Part shown: in pieces, positions 1-11,201 of the stretch
How positions within the stretch are numbered: the first letter of the stretch is position 1
Layout of the letters: each line of letters begins with the position of its first letter
NCBI GenBank assembly: GCA_030340625.1
Contig: JAOPHQ010002323.1
Span: 1 to 64,000, forward strand
Length of the DNA stretch: 64,000 bases
Source of the DNA: Merluccius polli
Lineage: Eukaryota; Chordata; Actinopteri; Gadiformes; Merlucciidae
Direction: 5' to 3'
Notes under the pieces: model-generated
Seen by the model: only the letters and a program-made list of their open reading frames with translations
What the model was told of the DNA's origin: nothing
Database searches by the model: none
Program-made: the position numbers and the translations under genes

Positions 1-89
1 TAGGAATAATGTATTTTTTCAAATTTCACAGAATCAATGCCAAATATAGTTAAATCATGGTTATGCCAAATGGAACGGTTCATGACTCT

Positions 90-143
<54 letters not shown>
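90..143. repeat. (GATA)n microsatellite
   Basis: About 13 uninterrupted GATA units. It is followed by purine-rich DNA with a (GA)n run at about 240-264. No gene is visible in 1-335. Confidence 0.95.
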
Positions 144-335
144 AGGAGAGTAGGAGAGAAAGCACTTGCAACATTTAAATTATCTCACAGACATAGAAAA
201 GGATAGAAGAGTGAGATTTCAAATCTCTTTCTCAGAGAGAGGGAAAGAGAGAGAGAGAGAGAGCAATCAGAAAAATAGAAGGGTAAAGTAAAAGAGCTAA
301 TAGTTGTAATAGAGAGAAGATGGTGATATAGCAAG

Positions 336-737
336 TGTTGCGAATTAATAATAACATATGTATCAGCAGGCTGTAGTATCTGCACATAGCCACAAAGGAG
401 TAGAAATAAATATACAAGTTGTATTTACCCCACCTGACCACATGATGGCGGCAAACATAATACACTGGGGGCGGGCGCTCAACACTAGCCATTATGCGTC
501 ATAGAGGCCACGCCTCCTGCCCAGAGACCATCCGGGCGGAAACATCCGGTTGGAATCAGAACCCCCAGGCAGCGCATCGGGACGGATGCAACGCGAGGGG
601 GTCTCTCCACGCGGCGTGACTTTTACAATACCCCTCCATTGTTACATAGATTAGATATAACTAAAGCTAAACAAATAAAGTGAGTTAAAGCGTTTCCTGT
701 GTCGGCGGCCTTCTTCCTCGGAACACAACCCCACACA
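336..737 (+). mobile_element. Solo LTR of the ERV family seen at 42119-48583
   Basis: The segment starts TGTTGCGAATTAATAATAAC and ends in ACACA. It aligns along its length with the two LTRs of the ERV at 42119-48583: the same blocks around the cataATACACTGGGGGCGGGCGCTC region, the AAATAAAGTGAGTTAA poly(A)-signal region and the CTTCTTCCTC terminal block. The bases AGCAAG stand on both sides (330-335 and 738-743) as a target-site duplication. No internal region is present, so this is a solo LTR left by LTR-LTR recombination. It is more diverged than the two LTRs of the full copy and lies in the same orientation. Confidence 0.85.
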
Positions 738-895
738 AGCAAGTCAAGGTCTGTCTGTTCATCAATACAACAGTAGACAAAATCATGATGAATAAGTGGG
801 AACTTTATTTGTATTTGCAGGAGTATAATCTTCCTTAGTTTTATTTAGTTTATAAGTCTAATTTCATGTGAGGCCCGAGGGGGGAGCTGCTAAGA

Positions 896-1699
896 AAAAA
901 GGTTCATGAGGTTCATTTGGATAATGCACTTGAGATGTACCTCTGCAAGAAGTGCCCTAATTATCATTGCCCTCTTTGCCCCACTGAAAAAGTAAAATTG
1001 AAAGGTGCACACGAGGCAGTTGGACACCTCGAGAATCATTTAACATGGACAGTTGTTAATAGTGTAAGTAATAATTGTCTTGTACTGAAATGCTTTCTTT
1101 GTATTTAGTTATCTTGTATCTAATTGGCAAATCTCTGCTTTAACATGATTGGTGATTTAAATGCCCCACAGGTCTGCTAAATCTAAGGTCTGCAGGTCTG
1201 CTAAAGATAATGCCTAAGACTTAGTTTTAGGTTTCAGAGTAAATGTCACCTTAGCTGCCATGACAAACCCCATTATCACTGTCATAGTTGCCACAAATTA
1301 ATTTTTAGAAGGGGTCACTACACCAGCCACATTAAGAAGTATCCCTGCAACCGAGCCGTCCAGCACCCCGGCCCTTCTGTTGTCCCCCCTCAGTAAATAT
1401 AAAGTAAATATTGTCATTCAAATTCCAGCAGGACCACAAGTATCTGACATGGCCCAGGCCAGCATTCCAACACCCCAGCAGGCCGTTGCCATCCCCATGG
1501 CTCAGGTGCAGCAGGTAGGGCCAGCACTGAGCATTGGTGTTATTATGTGGCTTTTCTGTCACTTAAATGTTAGGTGTTTTTCAATTTTTGTCTAAGCAAG
1601 ATAGGGATTGATGAGGAGGAGAGGCAGGTGGCCCTGGAGGAGCGACAGGAGATGCAAGAGGGTGATGAGGACGATTACCCCTTCTTCCCTTTTGAATAA
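896..1699 (+). pseudogene. Three-exon zinc-binding (CxxC/HxxH) protein gene, frameshifted
   Basis: Not recognised as a named family. Exon 1 is open from 896 and reads ...CKKCPNYHCPLCP... to 1063, where a strong donor GTAAGT follows. Exon 2 starts at 1238 after TTTCAG in the same phase and has closely spaced Cys/His (CHLSCHDKPHYHCHSCHK...HYTSHIKK), typical of zinc coordination. It then runs to 1514 before a GTAGGG donor. Exon 3 (1601-1699, after AAGCAAG) encodes an acidic tail ending DDYPFFPFE and a stop that overlaps an AATAAA. The phases of all three exons agree apart from one fault. At about 1391-1411 a 10-bp tandem copy (AGTAAATATA) creates a stop and shifts the frame. The exon model is inferred. 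The locus could be a decayed host gene or a gene carried by a mobile element. Confidence 0.55.
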
Positions 1700-3109
1700 A
1701 GAGAAGACATGGACATTTTCTGTGTTTTTGTTCAGCATCTTAAAATCAATTGCATGTTTCAGGGTACCCTGTCTGGGAAATAAACTTGTGAAAACCCAAT
1801 CTGTTGAGAGAGACATCTCATTTCGTGGGTGGGTAGGTGTGGGGGGCAGTTGACAGAAAAGATTAATACAAGAACAATATAATGGAAACATGAAAGAATG
1901 AAGGAAAATAGGCCTAAAGAAAGATGTTTATTTGCAAGCTTAATGAAGCATTTTGAAAAAACCTAAGTACAAAGTTTCAGAGGCTAATAATAATAATACT
2001 GAAATGGTGTAAAATTATAACCTTTTCATGAATTAAACTACACAGATGAAAGGCATACCCACTTTTATCCAAAACCTAAAGCTTTTACTAATATCGACGT
2101 TGCTCTTATCCACATAACATTTAAAAGTGTGACAACCAACCGTAGTCACAGCAACAAACCACAGTCGATGACAAAAATGGATACCCATCAATTAGCACAG
2201 CACTGTAACATAATATGACCACATTAACATCACTTCTTGGATGCCGCCGGTTAACCAATCAGATGTGGGAATGAACAAGCCCCTCCCACTTGCATTTTTT
2301 ATTTTATTGAAATCCCTCCTACTTGCAGGTATCCGCCCACTTGCCACCTATCTCCGGCCTACAGAGATGCATAGTTGATTCCATCAGCATTTTTTTTGTT
2401 CAAGTCCCGCCTCTTACTCTTACTCCTCTTACTTTTTGTGAGCTGTATACATCAGTTGATAATCCCCGGAGCGAGAAGAACATGAAAAGCATGAAAGCAC
2501 ACAGTGTGTGTGTGCATGCGTGTGTGTGTCTGTGTGTGTCTGTGTGTGCGTGCAAGCATGTATTTGTCACACCAGTGGAAAAGACCTGCAAAAGGACGTC
2601 TCACCACATGACATTTACAACACAACGCAGACCTAGGGATTCTAACCTGTAGTCTCAAACACATAGGTATATCCCCTCTGATACGACATACTTGTTCTTG
2701 TTGGGCTGTTTCACTTGTTAAGCACTTTGTATGGCTGCTTTGCACGCTCTATGAATACATTGCTTAAAAAAACACAGAAACACGCTCTATATATAAAGTT
2801 TGATTTGATTTGATGCTCGCACCCCAGACCAATATATCTGCACACACTATGTCATATCTATTTCTTTTGAAATATCGAAAGGTCACACACCTTGTCAGAG
2901 ACACAAGGATCACACGTCCCACACATTGCCCAGTGAGCCTCCACACACTCCATTAAGACTCGGTGGTCACTGTTGCTTTGTGTCCAGGGAATAGGAGCCA
3001 TTCACAGATTTTTTATTTTTTTCAATAATTGCTTTTTCTTTTTGTGCATTAATGTTGTGAATGTTTTAAATTCTGAACCTTTCCATGATGAATACAGATT
3101 TTAGGGAGT
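1700..3109. other. No gene seen; microsatellite and a short LINE-like tail
   Basis: No supported coding region. It holds a (TG)n stretch at about 2506-2562. At about 2690-2815 there is a short segment ending AAAGTTTGATTTGATTTGA, which resembles the 3' tail of a fish LINE. It is too short to classify. Confidence 0.5.
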
Positions 3110-4440
3110 TTTTTTAAAGCCAAAAAACTGGAAACAACACTTGGAAATGGAGAAAATAAATTACAGTTCCATGCAAAAGTAGAAGAATGTTGGGATATGT
3201 TGTCTGAAAAGGAAAAAATGTTAGTTGACATGGATTGGGAAATTGAATCACAAACTGAAGAATAAGGTATAGAAGATGAATTCGAATTTGCTTTAGATTA
3301 CATGGACGTAAAATCAGTGTGCATAACCAGAATGAAACGAATTATGAAAGTTGTTCAGGGCACTCGTAGTGGACAAGGCCAAGCATACTGAGTGAAACTA
3401 CCCAAACTCATCATAAACAACTCTGGCGACATCAGTGCCTGGCAAACATTCTGGAGTCAGTATGACATGACAATACATAGGAACACCGAGTTAAGTCAGG
3501 CCGATAAATTTAATTATCTCAAATGTATCTGAGTGGCACAGAAGCTAATGTGATTGCATGATTGGCATTAAACAATGAGAATTATGATAAGGCAATTTAG
3601 TTACTTTAGTGATAACGATTAAGTGATTAATGCCCATATGAACAACCTGTTAAACCTAACCCATGTCCAAAGATCTAATGACATAGCAGATGTTGGTAGG
3701 CGGAAGAGATGAAGGGGATGTTTAGAAGAGATGAAGATGATGTTTTGAGTGTGATTGATTTGATGTCGTTCCTCCAGAAGAAGGTTGACAACCAAGAAAG
3801 AACGACTAATCAGACCAATGTGTTCAAAACAAGGAAATGTGCAGAGACATTATTCAAAAACATGGGGATGTTTTGGAACATCCTTTTACAGGACAGAGGG
3901 TCAAAACCATCTTCAACTCTTTTGCTGCGAAAGGGATCCAGTGGAAATTAACTGTGGAAAGAACAGCATTGTGGGGGGCGAATGTGGAATCGGAGGGTGC
4001 GGTCTGTGAAAACATGCCTCAAGAAAATCCCTCACACATACACATACATCTACTCAGACAAAGATGACCTGATACCCCTCTCACCAGCTTTTTGACTGGA
4101 GGAAGAGTAACCACTCTACCCCCTTGAACCTTTCGACACTCCCGTACAACTCAACATGAGGGAAATTTAAACAAAAGATGGAATTACAGAGAAAGGTTGA
4201 TTGGAATGTTCTTATGGAATGAACCAAATCATACCATTCAAACATGAGGGAAATTTAAACAAAAGATGGAATTAAGATGGAATTACAGAGAAAGGTTGAT
4301 TGGAATGTTCTTATGGAATGAACCAAATCATACCATTCAAACAAGGTGACTTAGCACTAGTTCACAAACATCTGCTGCCTAGACAAGTATGGAAGATGGG
4401 CTGCATGGACGCAGTGTTTACCTGACGAGATGGAAGAGTG
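3110..4440 (+). pseudogene. Degenerate BEL/Pao retrotransposon: gag and integrase-end remnants
   Basis: From 3112 to 3533 one frame, broken by three stops, reads as a BEL/Pao gag. It includes LPKLIINNSGD followed by AWQTFWSQYDMTIHRN and QADKFNYLK, the pattern of the DUF1759-type gag region. A further frame continues to about 3590 (LNNENYDKA). From about 3900 the integrase end appears: GIQWKLTVERTALWG, then VRSVKTCLKK in another frame. DDLIPLSP and GDLALVHKHLLPRQVWKMG follow, matching the C-terminal part of BEL/Pao pol. Protease, reverse transcriptase and RNase H are missing between about 3650 and 3890, so this is an internally deleted copy. No LTRs were recognised. Confidence 0.75.
4153..4341 (+). 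repeat. 88-bp tandem duplication inside BEL/Pao remnant
   Basis: A block starting AACATGAGGGAAATTTAAAC occurs at 4153 and again at 4241, continuing through GAACCAAATCATACCATTC each time. The second copy carries an extra internal AGATGGAATTA duplication. This is a local duplication of decayed pol sequence. Confidence 0.9.
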
Positions 4441-4690
4441 AGATTGTGCGTTATCTAAATGCCCTCCAAAAAATTGTTCCGAAGACCTATCCAGTTATTA
4501 TATCCGTTAGAGATTAATGAACATTGACAGTAGACAAACTCATGGGCTGGAGTTGGTTATAACTAAAATCGAAATGGAGAAAATGAATACTAAGAATGAA
4601 ACCACTGTGAAATAATGACTTTTCAGCACCAAGACAGCTAGGACAGTGTCCACACCTGTCCACCTGAACCACACAAGTTCAGCAACACGG
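4441..4690. other. Unassigned DNA between BEL/Pao remnant and chromovirus A
   Basis: No coding region or repeat was recognised. It ends in CACGG (4686-4690), the left target-site duplication of element A. Confidence 0.5.
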
Positions 4691-4850
4691 TGTCACAATG
4701 TCAGACTTTTGTCATAGACCACTAGAGGTCGCCAATTCTGCCAATTCCTGTCCTCTGTGTTTTTCCACCTAATTATGTCTCTTGTTAGCAGACTCACCTG
4801 CCCCTTGTTAATTATTAGTCACATGATTGATTTAGCCATTTGTCTCTCAG

Positions 4851-4892
4851 TATTTAAGCCTGATCTTTTCACTCGGTCGCTGTTGAGTCTTC
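4851..4892 (+). promoter_or_regulatory. TATA box and presumed transcript start of element A
   Basis: TATTTAA at 4851-4857 is followed 31 nt later by GTTGAGTCTTC (4882-4892). That 11-mer is the exact reverse complement of the primer site at 11546-11556. The spacing fits transcription starting at or next to this G, which would put the 11-mer at the 5' end of the RNA. The same arrangement recurs in the 3' LTR (TATTTAA 16097-16103, 11-mer 16128-16138). Confidence 0.75.
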
Positions 4893-5059
4893 ACTGAACC
4901 CCTGTGAGTAAACCTTCGTATTGAACCGTGTATTTTGGATTTACTAATGTTACACCACGTCCTGCTACACGGTCCAATACCTCCATCTAGTGGACGCTTG
5001 TCGTCTCTACCAGTCATTCCCCACACACACCTGTTCCTAATTAATAATCACTGTTTCCC

Positions 5060-5100
5060 TATTTAAGCCGGGGATTGTCAAGCAGCCGGCGCCAGTTCGT
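5060..5100 (+). promoter_or_regulatory. TATA box and presumed transcript start of element B
   Basis: TATTTAA at 5060-5066 is followed at 31 nt by GCCAGTTCGT (5091-5100), the reverse complement of ACGAACTGGC at 5907-5916, two bases beyond the LTR edge. The layout matches elements A and C. Confidence 0.72.
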
Positions 5101-5149
5101 TGTTTCCCTAACCTACTAGTAATTCCCAGCCTGACTACGCCTGTTCCAG

Positions 5150-5722
5150 CCCTTGTTGCCGATCCCTGCCTGCCTGACGACCCACCTGTCCAGCCCTTGT
5201 TGCCGACCCCTGCCTGCCTGACGACCCGCCTGTCCAGCCCTTGTTGCCGACCCCTGCCTGCCTGACGACCCACCTGTCCAGCCCTTGTTGCCGACCCCTG
5301 CCTGCCTGACGACCCACCTGTCCAGCCCTTGTTGCCGACCCCTGCCTGCCTGACGACCCGCCTGTCCAGCCCTTGTTGCCGACCCCTGCCTGCCTGACGA
5401 CCCACCTGTCCAGCCCTTGTTGCCGACCCCTGCCTGCCTGACGACCCACCTGTCCAGCCCTTGTTGCCGACCCCTGCCTGCCTGACGACCCGCCTGTTCC
5501 AGCCCTTGTTGCCGACCCCTGCCTGTCCGACTACCAGCCCCGTTGCCGACCCCTGCCTGTCCGACTACCAGCCCCGTTGCCGACCCCTGCCTGTCCGACT
5601 ACCAGCCCGTTGCCGACCCCTGCCTGTCCGACTACCAGCCCCGTTGCCGACCCCTGCCTGTCCGACTACCAGCCCCGTTGCCGACCCCTGCCTGTCCGAC
5701 TACCAGCCCCCGTTGCCGAGCC
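5150..5722. repeat. Two adjacent minisatellites in the R region of LTR B
   Basis: First about eight units of 44 bp (CCCTTGTTGCCGACCCCTGC followed by CTGCCTGACGACCC), to about 5512. Then six units of 33-35 bp built on GTTGCCGACCCCTGCCTGTC and CGACTACCAG. The same arrays recur in the 3' LTR at about 10447-11019. Long open frames cross the array on both strands simply because the unit lacks stops; they are not taken as genes. Confidence 0.95.
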
Positions 5723-5904
5723 CCCCCCCGCCTGCCTGACTACCCGTCCCCTGCCTAGCCCTTGTCCACCTGATTGCCTGCCCCGTACCAGACCCCCGCT
5801 AGCCTGACTCCCCGAACGATCACCCAATAAATTCCTTTGCCTTTTATCCTGTCTCTGCCTCCCTGTGTCCAGCATTTGGGTCCCAGTTTTCGTGTACCGT
5901 AACA

Positions 5905-5917
5905 GTACGAACTGGCC
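5905..5917 (+). promoter_or_regulatory. Self-primer binding site of element B
   Basis: Directly after the 5' LTR the sequence is GTACGAACTGGCC. Ten bases (5907-5916) pair with the presumed 5' end of the transcript. No usual tRNA-complementary TGG start is present at this place. The gag ATG follows at 5922. Confidence 0.7.
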
Positions 5918-5921
5918 ACAC

Positions 5922-6826
5922 ATGGACCCAGCTGATGCAGAGGGGTTCAGGGCCATGATCTCCCGCCAAGGGACTCTCTTGGGCCAACACGATCAGGCCT
6001 TGCAGGAGATCGCCACCGCCCTCCGGGAGCTGACTCTAGCCGTCGGCGCTCAGCTCCCCGCCCCCCCAGAACCACCAGCCCCCACCCCGAGTCCGTTGGT
6101 TTCTCCCCGGGAACCATTCATCCCAGCCCCCCAACGTTATGGAGGGGATCTGGGATCCTGCCGGTCATTCCTTACCCAGTGTTCCCTTGTTTTTGAGATG
6201 CAGCCCCAGACTTACCCCACCGAGAGATCAAAGATAGCTTACCTGATCGGTTCGCTGAGTGGCGAGGCTCTCGCGTGGGCCGCGGCGGTGTGGGAACGTG
6301 GGTCTTTGATCACCCTGTCCGGGGCAGGGAGGCCTCCCAACGTCTCCTGCAGCTTCGCCAGGGATCACGCAGCGTAGCCTCTTTTGCAGTGGAGTTCCGG
6401 ACCCTCGCTGCTGAGAGCGGCTGGGACGAGGAAGCGCTGCAGGGGGTTTTCCAAAACGCGCTCAGTAGCGAGCTAAAGGACCGCTTAACCTCCTGGGAGG
6501 AACCCGCAAACTTAGACCATCTGATTTCTCTCGCGATTCACATGGACAATCGGTTGCGAGAACGGCGCAGAGAGAGAGGCACCCGCTCGTTCGCCACGCC
6601 CCCTTATGAGTCACCGGCTGCAACGCAGTCCTCCCTCCCGGTCACCGCTCCTCCTCGCTATGGGCGGCCCTCTTCCCCCGAGCCGATGCAGATCGGACGC
6701 GCACACCTTACTCCCGAGGAGAGGGAGCGGCGTATGCGAGTGGGAGCTTGTTTGTATTGCGGCACTTCCGGTCATTTTCGATCCGGATGTCCCGCCCTCT
6801 CGGGAAAAGAACGGGCTCGTCAGTAA
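5922..6826 (+). pseudogene. gag: Element B gag, frameshifted by a deletion
   Basis: Gag packages the element RNA. The ATG at 5922 (MDPADAEGF) lies just after the primer site. The frame is open to about 6299, in ...LAWAAAVWERG. There it meets sequence that in the sister element C lies about 16 residues further on (VFDHPVRG), so a segment whose length is not a multiple of three was lost. The correct frame then continues as 6275-6826 through the gag core and a CCHC zinc knuckle (CLYCGTSGHFRSGCP) to a stop. No full-length Gag could be made from this copy. Confidence 0.85.
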
Positions 6827-9800
6827 CTCGAGGGGTACTGGCGAGCCGCTCTCAGAACCCCTCAGTCTCTCGTCCCCTCCTAGAGGCCACCCTTAGGTGG
6901 CAGGATCAAGACCTCCCGCTCTCCATTCTCTTGGACTCCGGAGCGGATGAGAGCTTCATTGATCAGGAGTTGGTTGAGCGATTGAGGATAGACACCATTC
7001 CTCTCGATCTTTCGATCGAGACCCAGGCGCTAGATGGGAGGACCCTCACCCGGGTGGAACACCGCACCGTTCCACTCAATCTGCTAGTTTCGGGGAATCA
7101 CCAGGAGACCATATCCCTCCTGGTGATTGCCAGCCCCTTCTCCCCGGTTGTTTTGGGCTACCCCTGGTTTCGGACTCACAATCCTCAGATCGATTGGGGA
7201 ACCGGACGCATCCTGTCATGGAGTACCCATTGCCTGTCCCAGTGCTTGCGGTCCGCCCCGGCCCCTCGGGCGGCAGAGTTCGAGTCCGTACCCGAACCTC
7301 CTGACCTGTCCTCCGTCCCGGAAGAGTACCACGACCTTGGAGCGGTGTTCAGTAAGGCCCACGCCTTGACCTTGCCCCCCCACCGCCCTTATGACTGTGC
7401 TATAGACCTCCTCCCCGGAGCCCCCCTTCCTAGCAGCCGTCTATTCAACCTCTCCCGCCCAGAACGCGAGTCGATGGAGGAGTACATCGGGGAATCCCTC
7501 GCCGCTGGAATCATCCGCCCTTCTTCGTCACCAGTTGGAGCGGGGTTCTTCTTCATCAGTAAGAAAGATAAATCGCTTCGCCCCTGTATCGACTACCGTG
7601 GACTGAACGATATTACGGTGAAAAATAAATACCCGTTACCCCTCATCAGTTCCGCCTTCGTCCCCCTTCATGGAGCCTCCGTATTCTCCAAATTAGATCT
7701 GCGCAATGCATATCACCTGGTCCGCATTCGGGAGGGGGACGAATGGAAGACGGCGTTTAACACTCCTTTGGGCCACTACGAGTATCTAGTGATGCCATTC
7801 GGCCTCACCAACGCCCCCGCAGTGTTTCAATCTTTGGTTAACGATGTCCTCCGGGACCTGTTGAACCACACCGTTTTCGTCTATCTTGACGATATTCTCA
7901 TTTTTTCAAGCTCCATGGAGGAGCACCGGGTCCATGTCCGGCAAGTTTTGCAGAGGCTTCTGGAGAACAGACTCTATGTTAAGGCAGAGAAATGCGAGTT
8001 CCACGTCCCATCCATTGCCTTCTTGGGGTATATAATCAGCCAGGGACAGGTTAAAATGGATCCCTCGAAGGTCTCTGCGGTGGCCGATTGGCCCTCTCCC
8101 TCCACCCGCAAGCGATTGCAGCAGTTCCTTGGCTTTGCCAACTTTTACCGACGTTTTATACGCGGTTATAGTCAGATTGCGGCACCCCTCACGGCCTTGA
8201 CGTCCACCAAGAGCTCCTTTGCTTGGACGCCGGAAGCGGAGTCCGCCTTTCGGGGCCTCAAACAGCGGTTTATATCCGCCCCCATCCTCACTCAACCTGA
8301 TCCGTCACTCCAGTTCGTGGTGGAGGTCGACGCCTCGGACACCGGAGTGGGCGCGGTTCTCTCCCAGCGTTCCGCCTCCGACCACAAGCTCCATCCTTGC
8401 GCCTTCTTCTCTAGAAGGTTGTCCCCGCCGGAGCGCAATTATGATGTGGGCAACCGAGAGCTATTAGCGGTCAAGCTGGCCTTGGAGGAGTGGCGACACT
8501 GGTTGGAGGGCGCGGAGCTTCCTTTTATTGTTTGGACCGACCATCGCAACCTCGCTTACCTCCAATCGGCGAAGAGGCTAAATTCCCGTCAGGCCAGGTG
8601 GGCTTTATACTTTGGTAGGTTCAACTTTTCCCTCACCTACCGCCCGGGCTCTCAGAATGTTAAGCCGGATGCTCTGTCCCGCCTGTACTCTCCCGAGGAC
8701 CCCAGCACGGACCCCGAGACCATTTTGCCACCCACTTGCCTCATTGCCACTCTCACCTGGGAGGTGGAGTCGGCTGTCCGTCGGGCACAGAGGCAACAGC
8801 CGGACCCCGGCCTCGGTCCCCCTAACCGCATGTTCGTCCCTGACGCGGTAAGGTCCCAGGTGCTAACTTGGGCGCACTCCTCCCGGCTTACCTGCCACCC
8901 AGGTATCTCCCGCACCTTGGATTTCATCCGTCGGCGTTTTTGGTGGTCCACCATGGACAAGGACGTCCGCTCCTTTATTTCGGCGTGTGCTACTTGCGCG
9001 CGGAACAAGACCTCGACCCGCCCCCAGTCCGGTTTACTACAGCCTCTACCCATACCTAGCCGCCCCTGGTCACACATCGCCCTTGACTTTGTCACCGGTT
9101 TACCCACGTCAGAGGGTAACACCACCATCCTTACCGTGATTGACCGCTTTTCAAAGGCCGCCCACTTCATCGCCCTTCCCAAGCTTCCTTCCTCCAGGGA
9201 GACCGCCGACCTCTTGGTCAAACACGTATTCTGCCTGCATGGCATCCCCGCGGACGTGGTCTCAGACAGAGGTCCTCAGTTCACCTCACAAGTATGGCGG
9301 GCCTTCTGCAAAGCTCTTGGCGCCACTTCCAGCCTCTCGTCAGGGTTTCACCCCCAGTCTAATGGTCAGTCTGAAAGAGCAAACCAGGAGATGGAGGCGG
9401 CGCTTCGCTGCATCTCCCACGCCAGCCCCACCACTTTTGGAGCTCTCAGCTGCCCTGGGTGGAATACGCCCACAACACTCTGTTAAATGCATCCACTGGG
9501 TTATCCCCATTCATGGCCTCCCTGGGTTACCAACCTCCCCTGTTCCCTGATCTGGAGGAAGAAATCGCAGTCCCCTCGGTCCAAACCCATCTGCGCAGGT
9601 GCCGGCGCATCTGGAAACGGACACGCACTGCACTACTCCATGCATCCTCTCGCTCCCAAATTCAGGCGAATAAGCGGCGTCGTCCTGCACCCGAGTACGC
9701 CCCCGGGCAAGAGGTCTGGTTGCGGGCCAAGGATCTCCCCTTGAAGGGGATTCCCCCCAAACTCTCCCCACGCTTCATTGGCCCCTACGCCATCTCCAAG

Positions 9801-10337
9801 GTGGTCAACCCCTCTGCGGTTCGCCTGAACCTCCCCCCTGCACTCCGCCGCATCCACCCCACTTTCCATGTCTCGCAGGTTAAGCCAGTCTCTACCAGTC
9901 CGTTGTCCCCCCCCATCCCACCTCCACCTCCGCCAAGGCTGATTGACAATCATCCAGCTTGGACGGTCCGTCGACTCCTGGAGGTGCGGCGTCGCGGCCG
10001 GGGACATCAGTACCTGGTCGATTGGGAGGGGTATGGTCCTGAGGAGAGATCCTGGGTTCCCCGCAAGCGGATTCTGGATCCCTCCCTTATTCGGGACTTT
10101 CACCGGGATCACCCGTCCCCCCCACCCGAAGTACCCTGCGACAGGGTTCCCGCCTCCAGGCCCCCTCCACCCATCCCGGTCACAGACAATCACCCGGCAG
10201 TGCTAGGGCGTCCGCCGAGAGGCGTCCGTAGAGGGGGGGGGTACTGTTACACCACGTCCTGCTACACGGTCCAATACCTCCATCTAGTGGACGCTTGTCG
10301 TCTCTACCAGTCATTCCCCACACACACCTGTTCCTAA
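6748..10337 (+). pseudogene. pol: Element B pol: protease-RT-RNase H-integrase-chromodomain, one frameshift
   Basis: The reading lies one base back (-1) relative to the end of gag and overlaps it, as expected for expression by -1 frameshifting. Visible in order: protease DSGADESF, reverse transcriptase with VYLDDILIFS, RNase H (VEVDASDTGVGAVLSQ), the integrase HHCC zinc motif and its D, D, E residues (DFVTGLP, SDRGPQF, NGQSERANQE). Near 9437 a one-base loss in a T run shifts the frame. It continues in 9459-10337 with the GPY-type module (FIGPYAI) and a C-terminal chromodomain (YLVDWEGYGPEERSWVP). The ORF runs on to a stop inside the 3' LTR. Apart from the frameshift the polyprotein is whole. 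Confidence 0.93.
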
Positions 10338-11201
10338 TTAATAATCACTGTTTCCCTATTTAAGCCGGGGATTGTCAAGCAGCCGGCGCCAGTTCGTTGT
10401 TTCCCTAACCTACTAGTAATTCCCAGCCTGACTACGCCTGTTCCAGCCCTTGTTGCCGATCCCTGCCTGCCTGACGACCCACCTGTCCAGCCCTTGTTGC
10501 CGACCCCTGCCTGCCTGACGACCCGCCTGTCCAGCCCTTGTTGCCGACCCCTGCCTGCCTGACGACCCACCTGTCCAGCCCTTGTTGCCGACCCCTGCCT
10601 GCCTGACGACCCACCTGTCCAGCCCTTGTTGCCGACCCCTGCCTGCCTGACGACCCGCCTGTCCAGCCCTTGTTGCCGACCCCTGCCTGCCTGACGACCC
10701 ACCTGTCCAGCCCTTGTTGCCGACCCCTGCCTGCCTGACGACCCACCTGTCCAGCCCTTGTTGCCGACCCCTGCCTGCCTGACGACCCGCCTGTTCCAGC
10801 CCTTGTTGCCGACCCCTGCCTGTCCGACTACCAGCCCCGTTGCCGACCCCTGCCTGTCCGACTACCAGCCCCGTTGCCGACCCCTGCCTGTCCGACTACC
10901 AGCCCGTTGCCGACCCCTGCCTGTCCGACTACCAGCCCCGTTGCCGACCCCTGCCTGTCCGACTACCAGCCCCGTTGCCGACCCCTGCCTGTCCGACTAC
11001 CAGCCCCCGTTGCCGAGCCCCCCCCCGCCTGCCTGACTACCCGTCCCCTGCCTAGCCCTTGTCCACCTGATTGCCTGCCCCGTACCAGACCCCCGCTAGC
11101 CTGACTCCCCGAACGATCACCCAATAAATTCCTTTGCCTTTTATCCTGTCTCTGCCTCCCTGTGTCCAGCATTTGGGTCCCAGTTTTCGTGTACCGTAAC
11201 A
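10245..11201 (+). repeat. 3' LTR of element B
   Basis: 957 bp, same as the 5' LTR at a constant offset of 5297. It is preceded by a polypurine tract (about 10230-10241, AGAGGGGGGGG). Confidence 0.96.

Larger units (their letters stand above)
4948..5904 (+). repeat. 5' LTR of element B
   Basis: 957 bp with a TATTTAA box at 5060-5066, presumed transcript start GCCAGTTCGT at 5091-5100 and AATAAA at 5826-5831. The region between start and poly(A) signal (R) is unusually long, about 0.75 kb, and is mostly minisatellite. Confidence 0.95.
4948..11201 (+). mobile_element. Ty3/gypsy chromovirus B, complete, inserted in the LTR of A
   Basis: Flanked by the 5-bp duplication ACTAA (4943-4947 and 11202-11206). 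The two LTRs are 957 bp each (TGTTACACCACG...CCGTAACA), and no difference was seen on reading, including in the minisatellites. This is therefore the youngest insertion of this block. It encodes gag, protease, RT, RNase H, integrase and chromodomain on the plus strand, but gag carries a frame-disrupting deletion and pol a single-base frameshift. Gag and LTR resemble element C more than A: both start MDPAD and share the LTR minisatellite. Confidence 0.96.

Noticed and set aside
2610..2680. Possible tRNA-derived SINE on the minus strand
   Set aside because: Only a weak box-B-like GGTTAGAATCC is visible, with no box A at the right distance.
3709..4067. Overlapping small frames as separate genes
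   Set aside because: They are fragments of the decayed BEL/Pao element in several frames.
5150..5722. Regularly spaced repeats resembling a CRISPR array
   Set aside because: Units are contiguous with no unique spacers, lie in an LTR, and the genome is a vertebrate.
5037..5807. Long open frames on both strands across the LTR B arrays (and the same at 10334-11104)
   Set aside because: They are translations of a stop-free minisatellite, present in both LTRs and on both strands, with no domain beyond the repeat.
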